A stretch of DNA of 54,907 bases from an uncultured Collinsella sp. (GCA_900757205.1 CAAENA010000042.1:1-54907), one strand, 5' to 3'; shown: positions 8,369 through 16,684, numbered from the stretch's first letter. The notes: generated by a model not told the origin, from the letters alone. Numbers and translations are program-made.

Positions 8369-8929
8369 ATGCCTGCACGCCGTAACCGCAATAGCACGCT
8401 CCGATGCGATGCCGATCAGATCGAGCGGGAAGCAAAGCGCTTGGTCGACACGTATTCCGACCTCATCCTTCGATTGTGCTATTCGGCCCTTGGATCCGCT
8501 GACGACGCTCAAGACATCTGCCAGGACACGCTGATCAAGATTCTCCAACGCACTCAACCGTTCGACTCGCTCGAACACGAACGTGCTTGGGTGATCCGAG
8601 TCGCACTGAACGCATGTCGCGATATCGGCCGTACGCACGCGAATCACCCGGTTGTCGACCTCGATTCGCTCCCCGATTTCTGCGCACCCGTAACACATAC
8701 CGAGCAAGAATTCGCGCAACGCGACTGCGCCATTCTTTCCGCTGTCACGGCCCTGCCTCAAGCACAGCGCATCGCCATCTTTTTGCACTACTACGCAGGC
8801 ATGAGCATCAGGGAAATCGCAGACGCCGTTCACGCGACGCCAGCTGCAACCGCCCAGCACCTTAGCCGCGGACGTGCGTCACTTCGGCTTTCCTTGAAAG
8901 GAGACCACAATGACTACGAATTCGAATGA
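8369..8929 (+). CDS. ECF-type RNA polymerase sigma factor
   Basis: 186 residues. Region 2 is readable as LILRLCYSALGSADDAQDICQ (core binding and -10 recognition). Region 4 is LPQAQRIAIFLHYYAGMSIREIADAVHATPAATAQHLSRGRASL (helix-turn-helix for the -35). GGAGGTG at 8357 fixes the ATG at 8369; the upstream extension is not expected to be translated. The 3' end overlaps the next gene by 20 nt. That gene encodes a membrane protein likely to be its anti-sigma factor. Confidence 0.9.
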   Translation: MPARRNRNSTLRCDADQIEREAKRLVDTYSDLILRLCYSALGSADDAQDICQDTLIKILQRTQPFDSLEHERAWVIRVALNACRDIGRTHANHPVVDLDSLPDFCAPVTHTEQEFAQRDCAILSAVTALPQAQRIAIFLHYYAGMSIREIADAVHATPAATAQHLSRGRASLRLSLKGDHNDYEFE

Positions 8930-10040
8930 CTATCGCCACGCCCTGGAGCACATTTCGTTTACCGATAATGCGAAGCAGCACATGGCAAACTCGATTGCTC
9001 AGTCCGTCGCCTCGAGCGATGCGGCGACCGCTCAAAGCAACTTTAATGGCACGCGACGCAAGCCGCGCATCGCCCGCCATCCCGTAAGAACAGTCGCTCG
9101 CATTGCCGCTGTAACGGCAGTCCTCGCTATCGTCATTGGAGGCGCTGGCACGGCTATGGCAACAGGCGTCCTGCCGCTTCCTTCTGACATGCTTTCCGAC
9201 ATCTTTGACGGACCTGCTTCTCAAACCGAGATCATCGACCGTATTGGCCGGCCCGTCGGTGCTAGCTGCTCCAACAACGGAGTCACCGTGACCGCCGACG
9301 CCATCATGGGCGACAAGGATATGGTTACCATCGCCTATACGCTTACGTTCGACGATCCCGCTGCCCTGAAAAAGCTTTCCGAGCCGGGCGAGAACGGAAC
9401 TATCGCCGGAAGTGTCGATGGAAACGTATACGTTGATGGCGAGCATGGCGGCCAAGGCCAATCATGGCTCATTGACAAGAACCCCAATGACTCCAGCATT
9501 CAATACTTTGCACAGTTCAGCGTTGAATCACCCGGCCTTATGGGCAGGACCGTCCGCACGCATATCAACTCTCTCGTTGTGCCACGTGCTGGCAAAGAGC
9601 TTCCCGAGTATAAGAAAATACTTACGGGCCCATGGGATCTTAAGTTCCAGCTGAATTACGAAGATACATCCGTTACGATTCCCGCGCCCAAATCGGTCAA
9701 CTTTAACGGCACCAAGGCGACGATTCAAGAGGCCACCGTATCCTGCGTTGGCGTTTCAGTCCGCTACAACATAGATCGTTCCATCGAACACGACAACAAC
9801 AGCGGCAAGATGTCTCAAAACATGGAGGAGTCTATGGATGCCGTTGGCAACATACCCCTCATCGTGACGTTCAAAGACGGTCATGTTGAGGACGCAACCA
9901 GCCACAGCGGCTATTTCGCAAATAAACTGGATAACGGCACCACTGATGTCCACAAGACCTGGCCGTTCTCGCAAGTTTGTGACACAGACAAGATTGCAAG
10001 CGTACAAATTGGCGATACGGTCATTCCCATGAATTCGTAA
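8910..10040 (+). CDS. Membrane-anchored anti-sigma factor candidate (DUF4179-like)
   Basis: 376 residues. A short cytoplasmic N-terminal part (about 1-65, with a basic RRKPRIARH stretch) is followed by one membrane helix (ARIAAVTAVLAIVIGGAG). A large extracytoplasmic domain follows, whose opening (NNGVTVTADAIMGDKDMVTI) resembles DUF4179 proteins paired with ECF sigma factors. Start ATG 8910 has AAAGGAG upstream. The 20-nt overlap with the sigma gene implies co-expression. It probably sequesters the sigma factor until an envelope signal arrives; the signal is unknown. Confidence 0.75.
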   Translation: MTTNSNDYRHALEHISFTDNAKQHMANSIAQSVASSDAATAQSNFNGTRRKPRIARHPVRTVARIAAVTAVLAIVIGGAGTAMATGVLPLPSDMLSDIFDGPASQTEIIDRIGRPVGASCSNNGVTVTADAIMGDKDMVTIAYTLTFDDPAALKKLSEPGENGTIAGSVDGNVYVDGEHGGQGQSWLIDKNPNDSSIQYFAQFSVESPGLMGRTVRTHINSLVVPRAGKELPEYKKILTGPWDLKFQLNYEDTSVTIPAPKSVNFNGTKATIQEATVSCVGVSVRYNIDRSIEHDNNSGKMSQNMEESMDAVGNIPLIVTFKDGHVEDATSHSGYFANKLDNGTTDVHKTWPFSQVCDTDKIASVQIGDTVIPMNS

Positions 10041-10157
10041 CGCTACGCGGCTCGTATATGCACCCGGTTCCGCACTTCGCGTCTAAAGATGCGCTGTCAT
10101 CGAGCAGCGTGAGCGCAAGGCCGCCCGTATGGTCGGCTGGGAACACCTCGTTGCGCT

Positions 10158-10220
10158 AAAAACCACCACGAAGGGGACCGGCACCTTTGTGGTGGTTTTG
10201 CTGACTCGTCCGACCTGTCC
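10158..10220 (+). repeat. AACCACCAC palindromic repeat, copy 3, with conserved flank
   Basis: AAAAACCACCACGAAGGGG ... CACCTTTGTGGTGGTTTT followed by the same GCTGACTCGTCCGACCTGTC flank as copy 2. With the array that starts 10 bases later it fills much of the 350-nt gap between the anti-sigma gene and the leuB remnant. The first 115 bases of that gap (10041-10157) show nothing recognisable. Confidence 0.8.
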
Positions 10221-10230
10221 CAACGGTTTG

Positions 10231-10365
10231 TCTCAATCTGTAACAGGTAGGGCCCAAATAATCGGTTAGCTGTTACAGATCGAGACAGACCACGGATGCT
10301 CGGCCGAAAATCTCAATCTGTAACAGGTAGGAACGATTTTGCCCCTTAGATGTTACAGATTGAGA
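10231..10365. repeat. Alternating 15-nt box array, locus 1 (4 boxes)
   Basis: TCTCAATCTGTAACA and its inverse TGTTACAGATTGAGA (one copy with GATCGAGA) alternate at 10231, 10271, 10311 and 10351, each start exactly 40 nt after the last with 25-nt unrelated spacers. A second array with the same boxes and step lies at 16860-17075. Confidence 0.85.
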
Positions 10366-10391
10366 TATTTGACAGCTTGAATCGGCATCGC

Positions 10392-11029
10392 CTACAGCGC
10401 GGCGACGACCTTGTCGCCCATCGTCGTGGTGCCGAGGATCTTATCTGCCGGGGTGTTGACATCGGCGATGTCACGGGTGCGCCAGCCCTCGTCGAGCACG
10501 CGCGCCACGGCGCTCTCGATCCACGCGGCTTGCTCGCCCATGTCGAGCGCGTAGGTCAGCAGCATCGCCACCGACAAGATTTGAGCCAGCGGATTGGCCA
10601 CGCCGAGCCCCGCGATGTCAGGAGCGCTGCCAGCGCTCGGCCCAAACAGCGATACGCCATCATCCAGCGAGGCAGAGGCAAGCATACCAAGCGATCCGGT
10701 AATCTGAGCCGCCTCATCGGACAGGATGTCGCCGAACATGTTCTCCGTCACCACGACGTCAAAGTCTGCCGGTCGACTGATGAGCTGCATGGCGGCGTTG
10801 TCGACGAGCAGGTCCTCAAGCTCCACGTCGGAGTACTCCTCGTCTTGCACGCGATGCACGATCTCGCGCCACATGCGGCTCGTCTCCAGCACGTTGCGCT
10901 TATCAACGCTCGTCACCTTGCCGCGACGTTTGCGCGCCGCCTCAAATGCCTGGCGCGCAATGCGCTCAATCTCGTACTCGCGATACTCCATCACGTCGAC
11001 CGCACGCTGACCGGCCGCACCCGCAGCGC
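10392..11029 (-). pseudogene. leuB: 3' fragment of 3-isopropylmalate dehydrogenase
   Basis: About 205 residues matching the C-terminal 60% of LeuB: EYEIERIARQAFEAARKRR, the NVLETSRMWREIV segment, VVTENMFGDILSDEAAQITG (substrate and metal site) and the adenine-binding GSAPDIAGLGVANPLAQI. The end GTTTMGDKVVAAL is intact. The N-terminal NAD-domain half is missing, and the frame begins inside sequence continuous with a leuA fragment. No start or ribosome site is present. A deletion that also removed leuC and leuD is the simplest explanation. The enzyme cannot be functional. Confidence 0.88.
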
Positions 11030-11598
11030 CCGCGCAGGTCACGGATGCGGGCGCCAAAGTCCCACGGCATGTTGTAGCCCATCGTATCGGGGATGTTCAC
11101 GACCGTGGCACCGGCCTTTACGGCCGCCTCGATAATGCGCACCAGAAACTCCTGATCGGAGCGGCCGGCATCCTCGGCATAAAACTCAACATCGTCAACG
11201 AACTTGCGAGCATGTTTGACGGCATGGATCGCTCACTCAATTGCCCTTTCCTCAGTCATATGGAGCTTGTCGCGCAGGTGACTGGTGCTCACACCCAGCC
11301 CTGTATGGATACGGGGCCTCTGGGCCGTTTTGAGCGCCTCTGCAGCCACTTCGATATCCCTGTCGACAGCGCGCGTCAGGCCGCATACCGTGCATCGGTC
11401 GCCCGCAATCTTGCCAATCTCCTGTACGGAGCGAAAGTCACCAGGACTCGAGATGGGAAAGCCCGCCTCGATAACGTCCACGTTCATGCGCACCAGCTGG
11501 CGGGCGATGAAGAGCTTTTCCTCGGTATTCATGCTGGCGCCCGGCGACTGCTCACCGTCGCACAGGGTGGCGTCAAAGATTGTGATTTTGCGGCTTAT
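11030..11598 (-). pseudogene. leuA: 5' fragment of 2-isopropylmalate synthase
   Basis: Translates as a LeuA N-terminus of about 190 residues (SRKITIFDATLCDGEQSPGA, NVDVIEAGFPISSPGDF, GDRCTVCGLTRAVD, NIPDTMGYNMPWDF). It carries four lesions: the expected ATG 10 nt from AGGAGG reads ATA (11596-11598); the catalytic Arg of the LRDGEQ motif is Cys; an in-frame TGA follows EERAIE near 11232; and the gene breaks off around 11030, where it joins leuB sequence. An intact-looking leucine leader and attenuator lie upstream. A LeuA reaction (acetyl-CoA plus 2-oxoisovalerate) cannot be provided by this copy. Confidence 0.9.
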
Positions 11599-11660
11599 AT
11601 GTTCCTCCTGATTGACCGTTTTATGACAGATGGCTTTCAGGAGAGAGAAGGCCTAGAGAT

Positions 11661-11719
11661 AGAAAAATACCCGTGTCGCTCATCACGCCTGAAAGCGGCA
11701 GACGATAGCGCACCCGGGT
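11661..11719 (-). terminator. Attenuator terminator of the leu leader
   Basis: On the minus strand ACCCGGGTGCGCT can pair with AGCGACACGGGT, with a small bulge, and the second arm is directly followed by ATTTTT. It lies 30 nt after the stop of the leucine-rich leader peptide and 65 nt before the leuA ribosome site: the layout of a transcription attenuator. Confidence 0.65.
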
Positions 11720-11749
11720 ACAACAAATCGTTATAGCGAGATTACAACC

Positions 11750-11809
11750 CTAGCGCGCTATCCAATCTAGTAGCGCTAGGCCTAGGAGCTGTTGCGTGTT
11801 CTTAAACAT
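11750..11809 (-). CDS. leuL: Leucine-rich leader peptide of the leu operon
   Basis: A 19-residue ORF, MFKNTQQLLGLALLDWIAR, with GGGAG upstream. Five of seven consecutive residues are Leu, and four of the five are encoded by CTA, a rare codon in this GC-rich genome. Ribosome stalling at these codons when leucyl-tRNA is scarce would prevent the terminator at 11661-11719 from forming. The architecture matches classical amino-acid attenuation. The downstream genes it should control are broken, so it is probably a relic. Confidence 0.75.
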   Translation of the reverse strand: MFKNTQQLLGLALLDWIAR

Positions 11810-11865
11810 GTTGGGCTCCCTTCGGCCTCGGGTAGTACTACATCGCGCTAAAGTACAACACAAGT

Positions 11866-11905
11866 AAAACCACCACAAGGGTGCCTGTCCCCTTCGTGGT
11901 GGTTT
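11866..11905 (-). repeat. AACCACCAC palindromic repeat, copy 4 (inverted)
   Basis: Plus strand AAAACCACCACAAGGGTGCC ... CCCCTTCGTGGTGGTTT, the reverse orientation of copies 1-3. A GTTGACTC flank again follows the arm. Confidence 0.8.
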
Positions 11906-11918
11906 CGTTGACTCAAAA

Positions 11919-11966
11919 GCAAGAGACCCGGTCCTGCACGAGGCAGAACCGGGTCTCTTTAGCAAT
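11919..11966 (-). terminator. Terminator of the rplKA transcript
   Basis: AGAGACCCGGT / ACCGGGTCTCT stem (11 bp) separated by TCTGCCTCGTGCAGG, followed on the minus strand by TGCTTTT. It lies 30 nt after the rplA stop. Confidence 0.85.
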
Positions 11967-11995
11967 GCTTGCTTTGCTCAGGCAGTAACTGTTAG

Positions 11996-12703
11996 TTACT
12001 CAGCCAGGAAGTCGCGCTGGATAGCGGGATCGACCTTGACGCCAGGGCCCATGGTGGAAGACACGGAGATGGACTTGACGTACTTGCCCTTAGCAGAAGA
12101 GGGCTTGACGCGCAGGATCTCGGTGTACAGGGCAGCGTAGTTCTCGACGAGCTGCTGCTCGGTGAAGGACTTCTTGCCCAGGGGCACGTGGCAGATGCCG
12201 TAGCGGTCGGCGCGGTACTCAACGCGGCCAGCCTTGAGCTCGGAGACCATCTTGGCGACGTCCATGGTCACGGTGCCGAGCTTGGGGTTCGGCATGAGGC
12301 CACGGGGACCAAGGATCTTACCGATGCGGCCAACCTTGGCCATCATGTTCGGCGTAGCGATAGCGGCGTCGAAGTTGATCTCGCCCTTCTGAATCTGGGC
12401 GACAAGCTCGTCGGAACCGATGATGTCGGCGCCGGCAGCCTCAGCCTCGCGGGCCTTCTCGCCCTCGGCGAAGACGGCAACACGAACGGTCTTGCCGGTG
12501 CCGTGGGGCAGGGAGATGGAACCACGGATGTTCTGGTCAGCCTTACGAGTATCGATGCCCAGACGGAAGTGGGCCTCGACGGTCTCGTCGAACTTGGCGG
12601 TGTCGAGCTCCTTAATGAGCTTGGCAGCCTGAAGGGGGGTGTAGAGCGTGGCGCGATCGATCTTCTCGGCAGCGGCGTTATAGCTCTTACCATGCTTAGC
12701 CAT
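11996..12703 (-). CDS. rplA: 50S ribosomal protein L1
   Basis: 235 residues, full length. Diagnostic segments are GKSYNAAAEKID, SISLPHGTGKTVRVAVFAEG, MAKVGRIGKILGPRGLMPNPKLGTV and the C-terminal VKSISVSSTMGPGVKVD. It forms the L1 stalk at the ribosomal E site and often represses its own operon. AGGAGG lies 8 nt before the ATG at 12703 (MAKHG), favouring this over the ATG two codons upstream. It is downstream of rplK, with a 117-nt gap containing a hairpin. Confidence 0.97.
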   Translation of the reverse strand: MAKHGKSYNAAAEKIDRATLYTPLQAAKLIKELDTAKFDETVEAHFRLGIDTRKADQNIRGSISLPHGTGKTVRVAVFAEGEKAREAEAAGADIIGSDELVAQIQKGEINFDAAIATPNMMAKVGRIGKILGPRGLMPNPKLGTVTMDVAKMVSELKAGRVEYRADRYGICHVPLGKKSFTEQQLVENYAALYTEILRVKPSSAKGKYVKSISVSSTMGPGVKVDPAIQRDFLAE

Positions 12704-12778
12704 GTGCATTACCTCCTGTGGTTAAACGGGCGTGAGCCCTCCCACATCGTATCGTGTGCCCTATTGCACACATATAAC

Positions 12779-12806
12779 GGGCGCCCCGGTCGGAGCACCC
12801 GTCATT
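12779..12806 (-). other. Hairpin between rplK and rplA
   Basis: ACGGGTGCTCC / GGGGCGCCCGT pairs with a short GACC loop, one mismatch and no T-run. It may adjust the L11:L1 ratio or be an RNA processing or L1-binding site; the sequence does not decide. Confidence 0.45.
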
Positions 12807-12820
12807 ACCTAAAGAAATCG

Positions 12821-13249
12821 CTACTCAGCGATGGTGACGCCCATGGAGCGGGCGGTACCGGCGATGATCTTCTTGGCGGCGTCAATGTCGTTGGCATTGA
12901 GGTCCGGCATCTTGATCTCGGCGATCTTGGTGAGCTGCTCCTGGGAGAGCTGACCAACCTTGTCGGCCTGGGGCTTAGCGGAACCAGACTTGAGGTTCAG
13001 CTCCTTCTTGATGAGGTGAGCCGCCGGCGGGGTCTTGGTGATGAAGGAGAAGGACTTATCCTCGTAGACAGAAATCTCAACGGGGATGATGTCGCCCTTC
13101 TTGTCCTGCGTCTCGGCGTTAAAGGCCTGGCAGAACTGCATGATGTTCACGCCAGCAGCGCCCAGGGCGGGGCCGACGGGAGGAGCGGGGTTAGCTGCAC
13201 CAGCAGGAATCTGGAGCTTAATGACGTTGGCAACCTTCTTCTCAGCCAT
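12821..13249 (-). CDS. rplK: 50S ribosomal protein L11
   Basis: 142 residues. KLQIPAGAANPAPPVGPALG and GVNIMQFCQAFN form the conserved N-terminal domain; KTPPAAHLIKKEL and the C-terminal rRNA-binding part ending GTARSMGV are present. L11 binds the GTPase-associated centre of 23S rRNA. GAAAGGA touches an ATG at 13255, so the start is set at the next ATG (13249, MAEKK), which has a proper 6-nt spacing. Confidence 0.97.
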   Translation of the reverse strand: MAEKKVANVIKLQIPAGAANPAPPVGPALGAAGVNIMQFCQAFNAETQDKKGDIIPVEISVYEDKSFSFITKTPPAAHLIKKELNLKSGSAKPQADKVGQLSQEQLTKIAEIKMPDLNANDIDAAKKIIAGTARSMGVTIAE

Positions 13250-13369
13250 GGTCATTCCTTTCGAATCACGAGTGTGAAGTACTTGCTATATCGTAAGCAC
13301 GCACGTGTTAGAAGCACTCCTGAGATGAGCAGTCACAGAAGAAGCACGCTCGCGCGAACGGACGAAAAC

Positions 13370-13906
13370 TTAAACGATGACAGCGACCTGGTTAAAGTCT
13401 AGCTCGACCGGCGTCTCGCGGCCAAAGATCATCAGCGTGACCTTGAGCTTGCCGGCCTCGGTGTTAACCTCGGAGACCTTGCCATCAAAGTCGGTAAGCG
13501 GGCCATCGGTGACGCGGACGGACGTACCGACCTCAATATCAACCGACGTACGCTTGGGCGAATCGCCCTTACCGGGACGACGAGTCATCTTGTTGTACTC
13601 GTCACGGGAAAGCGGAGCGGGTTTGCCGTTGCCGCCTAGGAAACCGGTGACGCCGGGCGTGTTGCGAACACACGTCCAAGCATCGTCATCCATCTCCATG
13701 CGGACCAGGACATAACCCGGGAAGATCTTGGAATCCTTGGTCTCGCGCTTGCCACCCTCTTTGATCTCGGTGACGCGCTCCATAGGAATCTCGATATCAA
13801 AGATACGGTCCTGCATGCCCATGGTCTCGATGCGATGCTCGAGATCGGACTTAACGCGGTTCTCGTATCCAGAGTAAGTGTGAACGACGTACCAACGCTT
13901 AGACAT
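13370..13906 (-). CDS. nusG: Transcription termination/antitermination factor NusG
   Basis: 178 residues. It opens with the NGN domain (KRWYVVHTYSGYENRVKSDL, and KIFPGYVLVRMEMDDDAWTCVRNTPGVTGFLG) and ends with the KOW domain (GTSVRVTDGPLTDFDGKVSEV). It couples RNA polymerase to the leading ribosome or Rho. It starts 3 nt after the secE stop, in the standard secE-nusG-rplK-rplA order. Confidence 0.97.
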   Translation of the reverse strand: MSKRWYVVHTYSGYENRVKSDLEHRIETMGMQDRIFDIEIPMERVTEIKEGGKRETKDSKIFPGYVLVRMEMDDDAWTCVRNTPGVTGFLGGNGKPAPLSRDEYNKMTRRPGKGDSPKRTSVDIEVGTSVRVTDGPLTDFDGKVSEVNTEAGKLKVTLMIFGRETPVELDFNQVAVIV

Positions 13907-13909
13907 GGT

Positions 13910-14248
13910 TTAGCCCCTCAATCCAGAGAACAGAGCAAGAGCCTCGCCAAAGCCAGCATCGAGCAGAGCGATGACGACGCCGACGACGATCAGAGAAGCG
14001 CAAACGACGACCGAGTAGTTCACAAGCTCCTTCTTATCGGGCCACGTGACACGCTTCATCTCGGACTTCACCGAAGCGAAATACTTCTTGGTGCGGGCGA
14101 AGAAACCAGGCTTCTCGTTCTTCTTGGACTTCGCAGCCTTCTCGTTCTTCTTGGCAACGGCCTTCTTGGCCTCAACCTTGGAGTTGGCGGCAGCGTTGTT
14201 GGCAGGTGCCGGCTGCTGAGCCTTCTTCTTGTTCTTCTTGTTGGCCAT
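13910..14248 (-). CDS. secE: Preprotein translocase subunit SecE
   Basis: 112 residues. A Lys/Ala-rich N-terminal half (KKNKKKAQQPAPANNAAANS, repeated KKNEK) is followed by the conserved amphipathic helix YFASVKSEMKRVTWPDKKEL and one membrane helix (YSVVVCASLIVVGVVIALLD). It clamps SecY in the cytoplasmic membrane. The low-complexity extension is typical of actinobacterial SecE. Confidence 0.95.
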   Translation of the reverse strand: MANKKNKKKAQQPAPANNAAANSKVEAKKAVAKKNEKAAKSKKNEKPGFFARTKKYFASVKSEMKRVTWPDKKELVNYSVVVCASLIVVGVVIALLDAGFGEALALFSGLRG

Positions 14249-14286
14249 TTGGGTTACCTCCGCGCAATGCGCTTATACATGAGTAA

Positions 14287-14316
14287 ACCGTAAGCCCCCA
14301 ATTGGGAGCTTACGGA
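14287..14316 (-). terminator. Hairpin between tRNA-Trp and secE
   Basis: CCGTAAGCTCCC / GGGGGCTTACGG around AATT, followed on the minus strand by GTTTACT. Either a weak terminator or a processing stem behind the tRNA. Confidence 0.6.
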
Positions 14317-14324
14317 ATAATGAC

Positions 14325-14400
14325 TGGCACGCCAGGAAGGACTCGAACCCTCAACACTCGGTTTTGGAGACCGATGCTCTACCAATTGAACTACTGGCGT
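14325..14400 (-). tRNA. tRNA-Trp (CCA anticodon)
   Basis: Full cloverleaf on the minus strand: acceptor ACGCCAG / CTGGCGT, anticodon loop TCTCCAAAA, T-arm GGGTTCGAGTCCT, discriminator G and an encoded CCA. It lies between rpmG and secE, a common position. Confidence 0.96.
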
Positions 14401-14413
14401 ATGTGACTAGAGA

Positions 14414-14563
14414 CTAGCGAGTCTCTTTGTGCAGCGTGTGGTGACGGCACCAGGGGCAATACTTCTTGATCTCCATACGATCAGGCATGGTCGACTTGTT
14501 CTTGGTGGTCGTATAGTTGCGGCGCTTGCACTCAGTGCACGCAAGAGTAACTAGAGTACGCAT
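14414..14563 (-). CDS. rpmG: 50S ribosomal protein L33
   Basis: 49 residues, MRTLVTLACTECKRRNYTTT through EIKKYCPWCRHHTLHKETR. Both Cys pairs (CTEC and CPWC) are kept, so this is the zinc-binding C+ type. L33 sits near the E site. AGGAT lies just ahead of the ATG. It is the first gene of the rpmG, tRNA-Trp, secE, nusG group. The ~220 nt upstream of it presumably hold the promoter; no clear box stands out. Confidence 0.95.
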   Translation of the reverse strand: MRTLVTLACTECKRRNYTTTKNKSTMPDRMEIKKYCPWCRHHTLHKETR

Positions 14564-14780
14564 GTATCCTGAACCTTTCATTTCCGCCCCGTACGGGCAC
14601 GAGTTGTTACTTTATCAGCTCCACGTAAGTGCTGTCAATGAAAACCTCGAGTCAATTGGTTCTCGGCGGATCCATTCATATTTGGAACACATCAATGAAG
14701 CCATCGAGATCTAATCGACGGTGCATCCAGGACCATTATCGATCCTCTCGACACCAGCAACGGCTGAATATCCATTGCAG

Positions 14781-14816
14781 AAAAGAACCCGGCACCCATA
14801 TAAGTGCCGGGTTCTC
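14781..14816 (-). terminator. Terminator of the tuf transcript
   Basis: AGAACCCGGCAC / GTGCCGGGTTCT (12 perfect pairs), loop TTATATGG, followed by TTTTCT on the minus strand, 27 nt after the tuf stop. Confidence 0.92.
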
Positions 14817-14842
14817 TAAGTCAGCTATATCAAAGAGCTAAT

Positions 14843-16033
14843 TTACTCAATGATCGTGGAGACGATGCCCGAACCGACGGTGTGGCCACCCTCGCGGATA
14901 GCGAAGCGCAGGCCCTCCTCCATGGCGATCGGGTGGATGAGGTCGCCCTCGATGGTGATGTGGTCACCAGGCATAGCCATCTCGGTGCCCTCGGGGAGCT
15001 TGACCGTACCGGTAACGTCGGTGGTACGGAAGTAGAACTGAGGACGATAACCATCGAAGAACGGGGTGTGACGGCCGCCCTCCTCCTTGGTCAGAACGTA
15101 GATCTCACCGGTGAACTTGGTGTGCGGGGTAACCGAACCGGGCTTGCAGAGAACCTGGCCGCGCTCGATGTCCTCGCGCTTGATGCCGCGGAGCAGCAGA
15201 CCGACGTTGTCGCCAGCCTCGCAGAAGTCCATGGACTTACGGAACATCTCGATACCGGTAACGACGGTGTTCTGGGTATCCTTGATGCCGACGATCTCGA
15301 CGGGCTCGTTGAGCTTGAGCTCACCGCGCTCGACACGACCGGTAGCAACGGTACCACGGCCGGAGATGGTCATAACGTCCTCAACGGCCATCAGGAACGG
15401 GAGGTCGTTGTTACGAGCAGGCGTCGGGATGTACTCGTCGACGGCGTTCATGAGCTCGCGGATAGCGTCCATCCACTTGGCGTCGCCCTCGAGAGCGCCC
15501 AGAGCGGAACCACGGATGACGGGGATGTCGTCGCCGGGGAAATCGTACTCGGAGAGGAGCTCACGGGTCTCCATCTCGACGAGGTCGATGAGCTCGTCAT
15601 CGTCGACCATGTCGCACTTGTTCAGGAAGACGACGATGTAGGGAACGCCGACCTGACGGGCGAGCAGAATGTGCTCGCGGGTCTGAGCCATGGGGCCGTC
15701 GGTAGCAGCGATGACCAGGATAGCGCCGTCCATCTGAGCAGCACCGGAGATCATGTTCTTGACGTAGTCAGCGTGGCCCGGGCAGTCAACGTGAGCGTAG
15801 TGACGGGCAGCAGTCTCGTACTCGACGTGGGAGACGGAGATCGTAATGCCGCGCTCGCGCTCCTCGGGAGCCTTGTCGATGTTCTCGAACGCAGTGAAGT
15901 CAGCCTTGCAGCCCTCGGTCTCGGAGAGAACCTTGGTGATGGCAGCGGTCAGCGTGGTCTTGCCGTGGTCGACGTGACCAATGGTGCCGATGTTAACATG
16001 CGGCTTAGTGCGCTCAAACTTCTCTTTGGCCAT
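14843..16033 (-). CDS. tuf: Translation elongation factor Tu
   Basis: 396 residues. G1 GHVDHGKTT, the ERGITI switch region, G3 DCPGHADYVKNM, G4 NKCDMVDD and G5-like GSALGAL are all present; domains II and III follow to TVGSGIVSTIIE. It delivers aminoacyl-tRNA to the ribosomal A site. AGGAGG lies upstream. Preceded on the same strand by tRNA-Tyr, tRNA-Thr and tRNA-Met, an arrangement like the tyrU-glyT-thrT-tufB operon of enterobacteria. Confidence 0.99.
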   Translation of the reverse strand: MAKEKFERTKPHVNIGTIGHVDHGKTTLTAAITKVLSETEGCKADFTAFENIDKAPEERERGITISVSHVEYETAARHYAHVDCPGHADYVKNMISGAAQMDGAILVIAATDGPMAQTREHILLARQVGVPYIVVFLNKCDMVDDDELIDLVEMETRELLSEYDFPGDDIPVIRGSALGALEGDAKWMDAIRELMNAVDEYIPTPARNNDLPFLMAVEDVMTISGRGTVATGRVERGELKLNEPVEIVGIKDTQNTVVTGIEMFRKSMDFCEAGDNVGLLLRGIKREDIERGQVLCKPGSVTPHTKFTGEIYVLTKEEGGRHTPFFDGYRPQFYFRTTDVTGTVKLPEGTEMAMPGDHITIEGDLIHPIAMEEGLRFAIREGGHTVGSGIVSTIIE

Positions 16034-16129
16034 AAAGCCCTCCTCTTAACAGGTCGTCCCCGGACGGGACTTTGCCTTTATACCATAGTGGCCTCTCAAC
16101 ATACTATTGAGAAGCCACCGTGTTACCTA

Positions 16130-16206
16130 TGGTAGCGGTGACTGGATTCGAACCAGTGACGCCACGGGTATGAACCGTGTGCTCTAACCAACTGAGCTAC
16201 ACCGCC
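16130..16206 (-). tRNA. tRNA-Met (CAT anticodon), elongator type
   Basis: Acceptor GGCGGTG / CACCGCT, anticodon loop TTCATAC, T-arm CTGGTTCGAATCCAG, discriminator A, CCA encoded. The anticodon stem lacks the three G:C pairs of initiators, so it is an elongator; a lysidine-modified tRNA-Ile2 cannot be excluded by eye. Confidence 0.92.
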
Positions 16207-16209
16207 GGA

Positions 16210-16285
16210 TGGAGCCTGCAACCAGACTTGAACTGGTGACCTCTTCGTTACCAACGAAGTGCTCTACCGACTGAGCTATACAGGC
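16210..16285 (-). tRNA. tRNA-Thr (GGT anticodon)
   Basis: Acceptor GCCTGTA / TGCAGGC, anticodon stem-loop CTTCGTTGGTAACGAAG, T-arm CCAGTTCAAGTCTGG, CCA encoded. Three bases separate it from tRNA-Met. Confidence 0.95.
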
Positions 16286-16295
16286 ACTTGACGGG

Positions 16296-16377
16296 TGGGA
16301 GCTATAGGATTCGAACCTATGTAGGCAGAGCCAACGGGTTTACAGCCCGTCCCCATTAACCACTCGGGCAAACTCCC
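16296..16377 (-). tRNA. tRNA-Tyr (GTA anticodon)
   Basis: 82-nt class II tRNA with a long variable arm. Acceptor GGGAGTT / AGCTCCC, anticodon stem-loop GGGCTGTAAACCC, T-arm ATAGGTTCGAATCCTAT. The bases after discriminator A read CCC, so CCA is not encoded, unlike its neighbours. Confidence 0.93.
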
Positions 16378-16684
16378 AATCGTTCAAGTATCCGCAGGTC
16401 CTTTGGTCTTTTGGACCGCCGCCCCCGCGAACGAAAAAGATAATACGATGCAACCTTGGGGGCTGTCAACGAAAACCTCTAGATACACGGTTCCGGGCGT
16501 ATCTATATAGCCGTGACCTGCGGTTTTATTGAGTTTGGATATGAAGGACGGTAGATTTGGCTGCGCTGGTGACATTTCCCGAGGGAACGCTTTGGCACGG
16601 TGGAGTACGACGGCAGGAGCGAACTTCGATAACGGCTCATTAGTACCTATATATAAGTCGTGGTTGGGCTTCCCTGGCTCGACC

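Noticed and set aside
10231..10365. CRISPR array
   Set aside because: The repeats alternate in orientation, are few and imperfect, and no cas gene is present; direct repeats with uniform spacers are required.
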